Positions 16,368 to 23,768 of a stretch of 64,000 nucleotides of DNA are shown in pieces. The DNA lies in NCBI GenBank assembly GCA_005768755.1, contig VAFL01000008.1:124001-188000 (forward strand), written 5' to 3'. The notes under the pieces are model-generated. The model was not told where the DNA came from. It saw only the letters and a list, made by a program, of their open reading frames with translations, and did no database searches. This stretch comes from Paracoccus denitrificans (lineage in GTDB: Bacteria > Pseudomonadota > Alphaproteobacteria > Rhodobacterales > Rhodobacteraceae). Both the position numbers and the translations under genes were made by a program. Numbering within the stretch: position 1 is the stretch's first letter; each line of letters begins with the position of its first letter.

Positions 16368-17069
16368 CTACCTGATCCGGGCCATATAGGCGGCCCGTGT
16401 CGTGTCAAACCAGTTGCGCGAAAATTCTGCCCGACGGTTGTCCTGATCGAAGCTGATCCGTTCGAAGCACCCCGTCGTGCTGCCAATAGGCGGGCCAAAT
16501 TCGGGATCTGCCCAGACCGGCACAATGCCCTGCCCGACCCGATCCTCGACCGAGGAGATCCACAGGTTCAGCCGGGTCCGGTAGAAAAGATAAAGCGATT
16601 CCGACAGGTCGCGGGCCGGTATGTCGGGGGCATAACTGCCGTCCAGCCATATCTCTTCCAGCACACAAGGCTGGTCATTCAGAAAGCGCAGCCGGCGAAT
16701 GCGAAAGGCCGTGCTCGCGCGGCCGAATTCGGGCAGATCGGCGGGCTTGTCCAGTCTGTCAATCGACAACAGCCGCGCATGCGGCAGGCCACCGCCAGCC
16801 AGAAGTTCAATCCGGAAAAACGCATAGACGTTCTGGGCACCTGCATGGTTGCGAACATAGTTGCCCGACCCCTGTCGCCGCTCCAGCAGGCCGCGGGACG
16901 TCAACTCGCCAAGCGCCTTGCGCAAGGTTCCCACGGAAATCCCAAGCTCTGCAGCCATCTCACGCTCGGGGCGCAGCCGCTCACCATCCAGCAGATGTCC
17001 GGCGGCGATGTCGCGGGCCAGAAGCTCGGCGATTTGCACATAGATGGGCAGTGCGTGCGGATTGCTCAT
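16368..17069 (-). CDS. GntR-family (HutC subfamily) transcriptional regulator
   Basis: A 233-residue regulator: GntR winged helix-turn-helix at residues about 8-75 (RLRPEREMAAELGISVGTLRKALGEL, then LLERRQGSGNYV) and a UTRA effector domain, seen in FRIRRLRFLNDQPCVLEEIWL. It heads the minus-strand unit with the Gfo/Idh and YeiH genes and is divergent from the monooxygenase operon, so it probably controls both from the 88-base gap, where a TTGAT-N4-ATCAA dyad lies. The ATG at 17069 is chosen because AGGTCAGG precedes it. The ligand is probably a sulfosugar or its phosphate, by context only. Confidence 0.91.
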   Translation of the reverse strand: MSNPHALPIYVQIAELLARDIAAGHLLDGERLRPEREMAAELGISVGTLRKALGELTSRGLLERRQGSGNYVRNHAGAQNVYAFFRIELLAGGGLPHARLLSIDRLDKPADLPEFGRASTAFRIRRLRFLNDQPCVLEEIWLDGSYAPDIPARDLSESLYLFYRTRLNLWISSVEDRVGQGIVPVWADPEFGPPIGSTTGCFERISFDQDNRRAEFSRNWFDTTRAAYMARIR

Positions 17070-17098
17070 GGCCTGACCTGCGACAAATTGATACACTA

Positions 17099-17112
17099 TT
17101 GATCTACATCAA
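17099..17112. promoter_or_regulatory. candidate operator in the GntR / monooxygenase divergent promoter region
   Basis: TTGAT-CTAC-ATCAA is a perfect 5-bp dyad with a 4-base centre, 46 bases before the monooxygenase start and 30 bases before the GntR start. An ATTGAT direct repeat lies just upstream (17088-17103). The layout TTGAT-N4-ATCAA also equals the FNR-type consensus, so FNR/Anr control is an alternative to GntR binding. Confidence 0.45.
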
Positions 17113-17157
17113 GGACGATGCTATGCAAGTGGAAATTTCGCTGGGGGAGTGCAATTC

Positions 17158-18315
17158 ATGACCGTTGTTCCGATCACCTCGCCAAACTTGGAAGCGGCTG
17201 AAGTCTCGTGGTTTTCTGCGCTCTGCTCGGATGATTACAGGTATCTGGGCGTCCCCGACGGCGCATTGCGGTCAAGCTGGGAACATTGTTCCGACATCGT
17301 GAAAACGGCCGAAGCGCAGGGCTTTCGGAATATCCTGTGCCCATCTTCCTATCAGGTCGGTCAGGATACGCTAAGTTTCGTTTCCGGATGTGCACCGATC
17401 ACCGACAAGATCAACCTTCTGGCGGCGGTCCGTTGCGGTGAGATGCAGCCGATCATGCTGGCCCGCACCATCGCCACCCTGGACCACATGCTGAAAGGCA
17501 GGTTGACGATCAACATCATCAGCAGTGATTTTCCGGGGGAAAAGGCCGACAGTGCGTTTCGCTATCAGCGGTCGCGCGAGGTGGTCGAGATCCTGAAACA
17601 GGCCTGGAACCAGGACGAGATCAACCACGAGGGCGAGGTTTATCAGTTCAAAGGCGTGACCACAGCCCCCGCCAAACCCTATCAGCAGAATGGCGGACCG
17701 CTTCTGTATTTCGGCGGCTACAGCCCCGACGCGTTGCAGCTTTGCGGTCAGCATTGCGATGTCTATCTGATGTGGCCCGAGACGAAGGACGAACTGGCCG
17801 GGCGGATGCGTGCCGTCCATGATGTCGCCGACACCTATGGCCGAACGCTGGATTACGGGCTGCGCGTCCACATGATCGTGCGCGAGACCGAGGCCGAGGC
17901 GCGCGAATATGCGCGCGAGCTTGTCTCGAAACTGGATGACGAACAGGGCCGCGCGATCCGCGAACGCGCATTGGATGCCGGATCGCTTGGCGTATCGCAT
18001 CAGGCGAAAAACCGTGATCTGGCGGATATGGAAGGCTTCATAGAGCCGCATCTTTGGACCGGTGTCGGGCGCGCGCGCTCGGGTTGCGGCGCGGCGCTTG
18101 TCGGATCCGCCGACCAGATCCTGACCGAGATCGAGGCCTATCAGAAAATGGGCATCCGCGCGTTCATCTTTTCGGGTTATCCCCATATCGAGGAAGCCGA
18201 GTATTTCGGCAAGCTGGTCTTGCCGCATCTCAAGACATGCTCGCTGCCGCAGGAATATGGCCGTGTTCCCGACAGCCCCCCTGCCACCCCGCTTGCCGAA
18301 GGGGAGCGCCGGTAA
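17158..18315 (+). CDS. SsuD-like FMNH2-dependent sulfonate monooxygenase (sulfoquinovose monooxygenase SmoC-like)
   Basis: A 385-residue bacterial luciferase-like (LLM) monooxygenase with clear similarity to alkanesulfonate monooxygenase SsuD along its length, for example LWTGVGRARSGCGAALVG and FIFSGYPHIEEA near the C-terminus. Residues expected in the sulfonate and flavin pocket are present: W206, R236 and H238 (YLMWPE; GLRVHMIVRE), R307 and Y341/H343. Such enzymes cleave C-S bonds with O2 and reduced FMN, giving an aldehyde and sulfite. The reductase and an aldo/keto reductase follow in the same operon, the combination used by the sulfoquinovose monooxygenase pathway. GGGGGAG lies 8 bases before this ATG, favouring it over GTG 17149. 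The exact sulfonate is inferred. Confidence 0.88.
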   Translation: MTVVPITSPNLEAAEVSWFSALCSDDYRYLGVPDGALRSSWEHCSDIVKTAEAQGFRNILCPSSYQVGQDTLSFVSGCAPITDKINLLAAVRCGEMQPIMLARTIATLDHMLKGRLTINIISSDFPGEKADSAFRYQRSREVVEILKQAWNQDEINHEGEVYQFKGVTTAPAKPYQQNGGPLLYFGGYSPDALQLCGQHCDVYLMWPETKDELAGRMRAVHDVADTYGRTLDYGLRVHMIVRETEAEAREYARELVSKLDDEQGRAIRERALDAGSLGVSHQAKNRDLADMEGFIEPHLWTGVGRARSGCGAALVGSADQILTEIEAYQKMGIRAFIFSGYPHIEEAEYFGKLVLPHLKTCSLPQEYGRVPDSPPATPLAEGERR

Positions 18316-19208
18316 TGGAGCGCATCGCACTTAACGGTGACCTGGAACTCAGCCGGATTGTTTACGGGATGTGGCGCCTTGCCGACGATTCCGACACGTC
18401 AGAGGCCCATGTGCGCGCCAAGATTGAGGCCTGTCTGGAGCAGGGGATCACCAGTATCGACCAGGCCGATATTTACGGCGATTACGAAAGCCAGCGCGTG
18501 CTGGGCAAGGCGCTGAAAGCCGCGCCGGAATTGCGCGACCGGATCGAGATCATCAGCAAGGCGGATATCGCGCTGATCTCGGAAAAGTTTCCGGACCGGC
18601 GCATCAAGCATTATGACACGGGTCGCGAGCATATCACCGCCTCTGTCGAGGCTTCGCTGCTTGAAATGGGGCTTGATTATCTTGACCTCCTGCTGATCCA
18701 TCGCCCCGATCCGCTGATGGACGCGCACGAGACCGGCGCCGTGCTGGATGAGTTGGTCACCAGCGGAAAGGTCCGCGCGATCGGCGTGTCAAATTTCCGG
18801 CTGTTCGACTGGACCTTGCTGCAATCGGCGATGCGCACGCCAATTGTCACGAACCAGATCGAACTGAGCCTGATGTCGAGCGAACCGTTCCGCAACGGCG
18901 ACATCGCTTTCCTGCAAGAGCGCGGCATTCCGCCCATGGCGTGGTCGCCATTGGCCGGGGGCGCGCTGTTTGACGGCGCTCATCCCGAATTGCTGGCGCG
19001 ACTGACCGCTATCGCCACCGAATACGGCACCGATGCTGGCGCCGTTGCAATCGCGTGGCTGCTGCGCCATCCGTCCCGGATCATTCCGGTTCTTGGCACC
19101 AACAATCTGGACCGGATCCGCGCCATCGCCGACGCGACCCGGATCAAACTTGATCGCGAAACCTGGTTCGAGCTTTATGAGCTGGGCAATGGTCATGAAG
19201 TGCCCTGA
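18315..19208 (+). CDS. aldo/keto reductase, YdhF-like (SmoB-like 6-oxo-sugar reductase candidate)
   Basis: A 297-residue NADPH-dependent aldo/keto reductase with the full catalytic tetrad D49, Y54, K82 and H119 (TSIDQADIYG; IISKADI; LLLIHRPDP) and the cofactor-binding IIPVLGTNNLDRIRA near the C-terminus. It looks like E. coli YdhF. The start codon overlaps the monooxygenase stop (TAATG), so the two enzymes are made together. In the sulfo-SMO pathway an AKR reduces the 6-oxoglucose left after sulfite release to glucose, which is the role I propose here. Confidence 0.9.
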   Translation: MERIALNGDLELSRIVYGMWRLADDSDTSEAHVRAKIEACLEQGITSIDQADIYGDYESQRVLGKALKAAPELRDRIEIISKADIALISEKFPDRRIKHYDTGREHITASVEASLLEMGLDYLDLLLIHRPDPLMDAHETGAVLDELVTSGKVRAIGVSNFRLFDWTLLQSAMRTPIVTNQIELSLMSSEPFRNGDIAFLQERGIPPMAWSPLAGGALFDGAHPELLARLTAIATEYGTDAGAVAIAWLLRHPSRIIPVLGTNNLDRIRAIADATRIKLDRETWFELYELGNGHEVP

Positions 19209-19217
19209 GGGAACGCC

Positions 19218-19721
19218 ATGCAACATGTTCAAAGCTTCATCCCGTCGCCGGAAAACGCCCGCGCCTTTCGCGATGCGCTAGGCCGGTTCGGGACCGGTGT
19301 GACAGTCGTGACGACCGGGTCGGACGAAGGGCCGGTCGGGATCACTGCGAACAGTTTCGCATCGGTTTCGATGGACCCGCCATTGGTGCTTTGGTCACCC
19401 GCCAAGGCGTCACGCCGATTCACTCATTTCGCCAATGCCACGCATTTCGCAATCCATGTTCTGTCCCATGAACAGGATGCCCTGTGTCACGGATTTTCCC
19501 GGTCGCACGACATTTTCGATCGGCTGGACTGGACCGAAGGCAAATCTGGAACGCCACTGATCGAAGGCTGCCTGTCACGGTTCGAATGTCGCATGTCCGC
19601 CATACATGATGCAGGCGATCACGCCATTGTCGTCGGTGAGGTTATTCACACCACCATGACTGACGGCGCGCCGCTTCTGTTCTACAAAGGGCGGATCGGG
19701 GGATTCGCACATCGCGGCTAA
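19218..19721 (+). CDS. flavin reductase (FMN reductase, SmoA-like partner of the monooxygenase)
   Basis: A 167-residue protein of the flavin reductase-like domain family, with FRDALGRFGTGVTVVTT at the start, the FMN-binding GITANSFASVSMDPPLVLWSP around residues 40-62 and the C-terminal GDHAIVVGEV. It supplies reduced FMN to a two-component monooxygenase using NAD(P)H. It follows the AKR by 9 bases (AGGGAACGCC before the ATG). Its place right after the SsuD-like enzyme makes the partnership very likely. Confidence 0.92.
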   Translation: MQHVQSFIPSPENARAFRDALGRFGTGVTVVTTGSDEGPVGITANSFASVSMDPPLVLWSPAKASRRFTHFANATHFAIHVLSHEQDALCHGFSRSHDIFDRLDWTEGKSGTPLIEGCLSRFECRMSAIHDAGDHAIVVGEVIHTTMTDGAPLLFYKGRIGGFAHRG

Positions 19722-19754
19722 GCCGGTCGCACGGGCGGAGGCACGGGGGGAAGA

Positions 19755-20345
19755 ATGACCAGAATCCTGCTTGCGGTACTTGCGCCGCTGCAATGGCTGA
19801 ACACGCGATTGCTGCCGGCCGGATCGGTTCTGGCGGCGATCCTGCTGGCGCTGATGGTCGTCATCATTCTGACGCAGGTTTTCTTTCGCTATGTCCTGAA
19901 CAGCGCCCTGCCCTGGCCCGAGGAAGCCGCGCGCTTTCTGATGTTGTGGATGACCGGGCTGGCGGCACCGGCGATTTATCGTCGCGGCGGCTTCGTCGCC
20001 ATCGACATGCTGGAAGTGGCGATACCGAAACGCGCGGCGGCGCTGTTGCAGCTGGTGCTGCTTCTCATTTCGGCGCTCGTGCTGGTAATGGCACTGAAAT
20101 ACGGCTGGAAACACGTGAATTCCGGATGGCTCTTCAACTCTGCCTCTTTGCGGCTTCCGCTGGAAATGTTCGGGATGGGTGTTGTCCGGGTCAAACTTGC
20201 CTGGATGTATATGTCGATCTTCGTGGGCTTCGTTCTGCTCAGCCTCGTCAATCTTGAACTCATCCTGCGCAGCCTGATCGCGCTTTTTGGCGAGCCACAG
20301 TCGCTGGCACCCATTCCGACCCTTGCCGTGACGGAGGCCGAATAA
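19755..20345 (+). CDS. TRAP transporter small permease subunit (DctQ family)
   Basis: A 196-residue protein with four transmembrane helices. The DctQ signature is seen in FFRYVLNSALPWPEEAARFLMLWMTGLAAP, and RRGGFVAIDML follows. It forms the small membrane subunit of a tripartite ATP-independent importer with the DctM and DctP genes that follow; its stop overlaps the DctM start (TAATG). It is the fourth gene after the sulfonate monooxygenase, so the transported solute is probably the sulfonate used by that enzyme. Confidence 0.92.
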   Translation: MTRILLAVLAPLQWLNTRLLPAGSVLAAILLALMVVIILTQVFFRYVLNSALPWPEEAARFLMLWMTGLAAPAIYRRGGFVAIDMLEVAIPKRAAALLQLVLLLISALVLVMALKYGWKHVNSGWLFNSASLRLPLEMFGMGVVRVKLAWMYMSIFVGFVLLSLVNLELILRSLIALFGEPQSLAPIPTLAVTEAE

Positions 20346-21634
20346 TGCTGGTCTGGTTCCTGCCGGTCTTCCTGCTTTTCCTGATGATCGGCCTGCCCGT
20401 CTTCTTCGCGCTGCTGGCCGCACCCGGCATCCTGTTGTGGCTGAACGGGCAGGAACGCGATGTCGCGCTGCTTTATCGCAATGTCTATAACGGCATGGAC
20501 AGCTTTCCGCTGATGGCGATCCCCTTCTTCATGCTGGCGGGCGAGTTGATGAACCGCGGGGGCATCACCGAACGCCTGGTCGAGTTCAGTCAGGCGCTGA
20601 TGGGCCATCTTCGTGGCGGGCTGGCCCATGTGAACATCCTGTCGTCCATGCTGTTTGCCGGGCTCTCCGGGTCTGCGGTGGCCGATACCTCGGCGCTTGG
20701 GTCGATGCTGATCCCGGCGATGGAAAAGCAGGGCTATACGCGACGCTTTTCCGCAGCGATCACGGCGGCATCCAGCGTCATCGGCCCGATCATTCCGCCC
20801 TCTGGCATCATGATCATCTACGCCTATGTCATGGGCGAAAGTGTGGCGGCACTGTTTCTGGCCGGCATCGTGCCGGGGGTGCTGGTCGGGCTTTCTCTCA
20901 TGTTGATGGTCAAGATCATGGCCGACCGCTACGATTTCCCGGTCGCAAGTGCGCGCACGTCTTGGCGCGAAAAGGGTCAGGCCAGTTTGAAAGCCTTCTT
21001 TCCGCTGATGACCCCCGTCATCATCATGGGCGGCATTCTGGGCGGCATCTTCACCCCGACCGAGGCCGCAGCGGTGGCCGCCGCTTATGGGTTGCTGATC
21101 GGGCTGTTCGTGATGCGGACATTACGGATCGGCGATCTGGGCGGGATCTTCCAGCGCTCTGCCGCGACCTCGGCGGTGGTCTTGTTGCTGGTTGGCGCGG
21201 CAATGGCGTTCAAGACCGTGGTCAGCCTGTCCCACGCGCCGGAAATACTTGCTGACCTGATCCTTGGTCTGTCGGAAAACCCGCTGATCCTGCTGTTCTT
21301 GATCAACATGCTTCTGTTCGTTGTGGGCATGTTCCTTGATGCAGGTCCCGCGATCATCATCCTTGGCCCTGTGCTGGGGCCCGTCTTCACCGATCTGGGT
21401 GTCGACCCGATCCATTTCGCCATGATCATGTCGGTCAACCTGACCGTCGGGCTGATCACGCCGCCGATGGGACTGGTGCTGTTCGTCGCTTCGTCGGTTT
21501 CGGGGGAACGGATATCGACCATATCGAAGGCGATTTTGCCTTTCCTTGCGATGGAGATCATTGTCATTTTCCTGATCACCTATGTTCCGGCGCTGTCGAT
21601 GACGATCCCACGCCTGACCGGCTTTGCCGATTGA
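20345..21634 (+). CDS. TRAP transporter large permease subunit (DctM family)
   Basis: A 429-residue, multi-helix permease with the DctM landmarks: AIPFFMLAGELMNRGGI, AGLSGSAVADTSALGSMLIPAM, VIGPIIPPSGIMIIYA, GGIFTPTEAAAVAAAYGLLIG and the final VNLTVGLITPPMGLVLFV. It carries out sodium-driven solute uptake together with DctQ and the periplasmic binding protein. Family length and motif content are normal. Confidence 0.95.
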   Translation: MLVWFLPVFLLFLMIGLPVFFALLAAPGILLWLNGQERDVALLYRNVYNGMDSFPLMAIPFFMLAGELMNRGGITERLVEFSQALMGHLRGGLAHVNILSSMLFAGLSGSAVADTSALGSMLIPAMEKQGYTRRFSAAITAASSVIGPIIPPSGIMIIYAYVMGESVAALFLAGIVPGVLVGLSLMLMVKIMADRYDFPVASARTSWREKGQASLKAFFPLMTPVIIMGGILGGIFTPTEAAAVAAAYGLLIGLFVMRTLRIGDLGGIFQRSAATSAVVLLLVGAAMAFKTVVSLSHAPEILADLILGLSENPLILLFLINMLLFVVGMFLDAGPAIIILGPVLGPVFTDLGVDPIHFAMIMSVNLTVGLITPPMGLVLFVASSVSGERISTISKAILPFLAMEIIVIFLITYVPALSMTIPRLTGFAD

Positions 21635-21664
21635 CATAATCATAATCACTAACGGGAGAGAGAA

Positions 21665-22723
21665 ATGCTGAAAAACACACTCGCCACGCTTGCGCTTGGT
21701 GCTGCGGTCAGTCTGGCCGGTGCGGCTGCCGCGCAGGAATATACCTTGCGTGCAACCGCAAACTCCAACGAACAGGACGAGGATTACGACGGTCTGGTCG
21801 TCTTCAAGAATTACGTCGAAGCCGCCTCCAACGGCGCCATCGAGGTCGAGTTGTTCATCGGCACCCAGCTGTGCGGCAACGGCGCGGAATGTCTGCAAGG
21901 GGTGGCTGACGGGTCGATCGACATCTTCATCTCGACCGCTGGCGGGGCGGCAGGGATCTTCCCCTATATCCAGGTTCTGGACCTGCCTTATCTTCTGACG
22001 GATGACCGTATGGCCGAACGTGTCCTGACCGATGACACCTTCACCAAGACGATGCGCGACATGATGCTGGCCAGCAGCGGCGACAAGATCAGGCTGATGA
22101 CCATCGGAAATACCGGCGGCTGGCGGAACTTCGCCAATACGCAGAAGCGTGTGCAGTCCCCCGCCGATCTGGCCGGGATGAAGCTGCGCACCGTCGATGC
22201 CGAACTGCCGCAGGAACTGGTCACTGCGCTTGGTGCGTCGCCGACGCCGATCCCGTGGCCGGAACTGTTCACTTCGCTGCAGACCGGCGTTGTGGTCGGC
22301 ACGAAGAATGGCATCACTGACATCATGAACATGAAGTTCCCCGATGCCGGGGTGAAATACATGACGCTGGACGGGCACGGCTATATGGGTGCGTTCTGGT
22401 TCATGTCAAACGACCGTTTCATGGAAATGCCCGAGGACATGCGCCGCGTCGTCGTCGACGGTTTCTATCAGCTTCAGCAGGCGACCTTCGCCAGCCCCAA
22501 GCGCAAGTCGATCCAGGCCTATGAAGATTTCGTGGCAGCAGGCGGCGATCTTTATGTCCCCACCCCCGAGGAGAAGCAGGCCTTCCTGGACGCGGCGCAG
22601 CCTGTCTATGAATGGTTCGACTCAAATGTCGAAGGCGGACCCGAGGCACTGGCAGCCCTGAGGTCATCAGTCGAAGCCGCGCAGGCCGAAATCGACGCCG
22701 AACGCCAGGCCGAAATCAACTGA
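21665..22723 (+). CDS. TRAP transporter substrate-binding protein (DctP family)
   Basis: A 352-residue periplasmic protein with a Sec signal peptide (cleavage probably after AGAAAAQ, near residue 24). The DctP fold is visible: LPYLLTDDRMAERVL, the ligand-arginine segment DLAGMKLRTVDAELPQELV and PTPIPWPELFTSLQTGVV. The arginine in KLRT normally pairs with an acidic group of the solute, consistent with a sulfonate or carboxylate. Unusually, the order is Q-M-P with the binding protein last; it has its own GGGAGAG ribosome site, suggesting high expression. A strong terminator follows. Confidence 0.94.
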   Translation: MLKNTLATLALGAAVSLAGAAAAQEYTLRATANSNEQDEDYDGLVVFKNYVEAASNGAIEVELFIGTQLCGNGAECLQGVADGSIDIFISTAGGAAGIFPYIQVLDLPYLLTDDRMAERVLTDDTFTKTMRDMMLASSGDKIRLMTIGNTGGWRNFANTQKRVQSPADLAGMKLRTVDAELPQELVTALGASPTPIPWPELFTSLQTGVVVGTKNGITDIMNMKFPDAGVKYMTLDGHGYMGAFWFMSNDRFMEMPEDMRRVVVDGFYQLQQATFASPKRKSIQAYEDFVAAGGDLYVPTPEEKQAFLDAAQPVYEWFDSNVEGGPEALAALRSSVEAAQAEIDAERQAEIN

Positions 22724-22731
22724 TCAGAACC

Positions 22732-22763
22732 GGGGGCGGCGGCGCCTTGCCCCGCCCCCTTTT
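22732..22763 (+). terminator. Rho-independent terminator after the TRAP/sulfonate operon
   Basis: Stem GGGGGCGG / CCGCCCCC with a 12-base loop, followed by TTTT. It lies 8 bases after the DctP stop and before the convergent dehydrogenase, so the monooxygenase operon ends here. Confidence 0.8.
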
Positions 22764-22771
22764 CGCCGCTG

Positions 22772-23638
22772 CTATCGCCGCAGGCGTGCGATCAGCGACG
22801 ATGTATCCCAGCGGCTGCCGCCCATCATCTGCACCTCCTTGTAGAATTGATCGACAAGCGCGGTTACGGGCAGGCTGACGTCCAGATCATCGGCCGTATC
22901 AAGGCAGATCCCCAGATCCTTGCGCATCCAGTCGACCGCGAAGCCATGGTCAAACTCGCCCGCGGCCATCGTCTTGTGGCGGTTCACCATCTGCCAGCTT
23001 CCGGCGGCGCCCTGGCTGATCACCTCGACCACCTTTTCGATGTCCAGGCCCGATGCCTCTGCAAAACGCAGCGATTCGGACAAAGCCTGCACCAGTCCGG
23101 CAATGGCGATCTGGTTGCACATCTTGGTGGTCTGGCCCGCACCCACCTGCCCCATCAGACGGCAGATCTTGGCATAGGCGTCCATGATCGGTTGGACCCG
23201 ATCAAATTCTTTCTGCGATCCGCCGCACATGATCGAAAGCTGCCCATTTTCAGCCCCGGCCTGCCCGCCCGAAACCGGCGCATCGACATAGCCGATGCCC
23301 TTTTGCGCACCGATCTCGGCCAGTTCACGCGTAACGCGCGCCGATACCGTGGTGTGATCGGCGAAGATCGTGCCTTCGCCCATGCCTGCAAAGGCACCGT
23401 TCTCGCCGTGACAGACGCTGCGCAAATCATCGTCATTGCCGACGCAGGCCAATACGATGTCGGCACCGGCCGCCGCCTCTCGCGGGGTGGGCGCGGCCCG
23501 GCCATCATGTTCGGCGGCCCATTTTTCGGCCTTCGCGGTGGTGCGGTTATATACCGTGACCTCGTGCCCCGCCTTCGCCAGATGGCCCGCCATCGGATAG
23601 CCCATCACGCCCAGTCCCAGAAATGCCAGTTTCGCCAT
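22772..23638 (-). CDS. NAD(P)-binding beta-hydroxyacid dehydrogenase (GLYR/HIBADH family)
   Basis: A 288-residue paralogue of the dehydrogenase at 4724. It has the dinucleotide motif FLGLGVMGYPMAGHLAKAGH with NRT after strand 2, which suggests NADP (arginine after Asn), then DAPVSGGQAGAENG and the lysine region GAGQTTKMCNQIAIAG. It is closer to the glyoxylate/succinic-semialdehyde reductase subgroup than to true HIBADH. It is convergent with the TRAP operon beyond a terminator, so it is not certain to belong to the sulfonate module, although a sulfolactaldehyde or tartronate-semialdehyde role is possible. Confidence 0.88.
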   Translation of the reverse strand: MAKLAFLGLGVMGYPMAGHLAKAGHEVTVYNRTTAKAEKWAAEHDGRAAPTPREAAAGADIVLACVGNDDDLRSVCHGENGAFAGMGEGTIFADHTTVSARVTRELAEIGAQKGIGYVDAPVSGGQAGAENGQLSIMCGGSQKEFDRVQPIMDAYAKICRLMGQVGAGQTTKMCNQIAIAGLVQALSESLRFAEASGLDIEKVVEVISQGAAGSWQMVNRHKTMAAGEFDHGFAVDWMRKDLGICLDTADDLDVSLPVTALVDQFYKEVQMMGGSRWDTSSLIARLRR

Positions 23639-23768
23639 CGTCGTGCCCCTCGGTTCAAACCCTATCCGCGTTGAAAGCCATTTGCGCTTGGCCTACACAG
23701 CCCCCAAGACAACACCCCCCGGCCCGCCGGTCAAGCAAGCGCTGCTTTCGTAAGGAACTTCCCAAAAG

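Noticed and set aside
23645..23675. GGTTCAAACC resembling a tRNA T-loop
   Set aside because: No acceptor stem, D-arm or anticodon arm can be built around it; no tRNA was found anywhere in the window.
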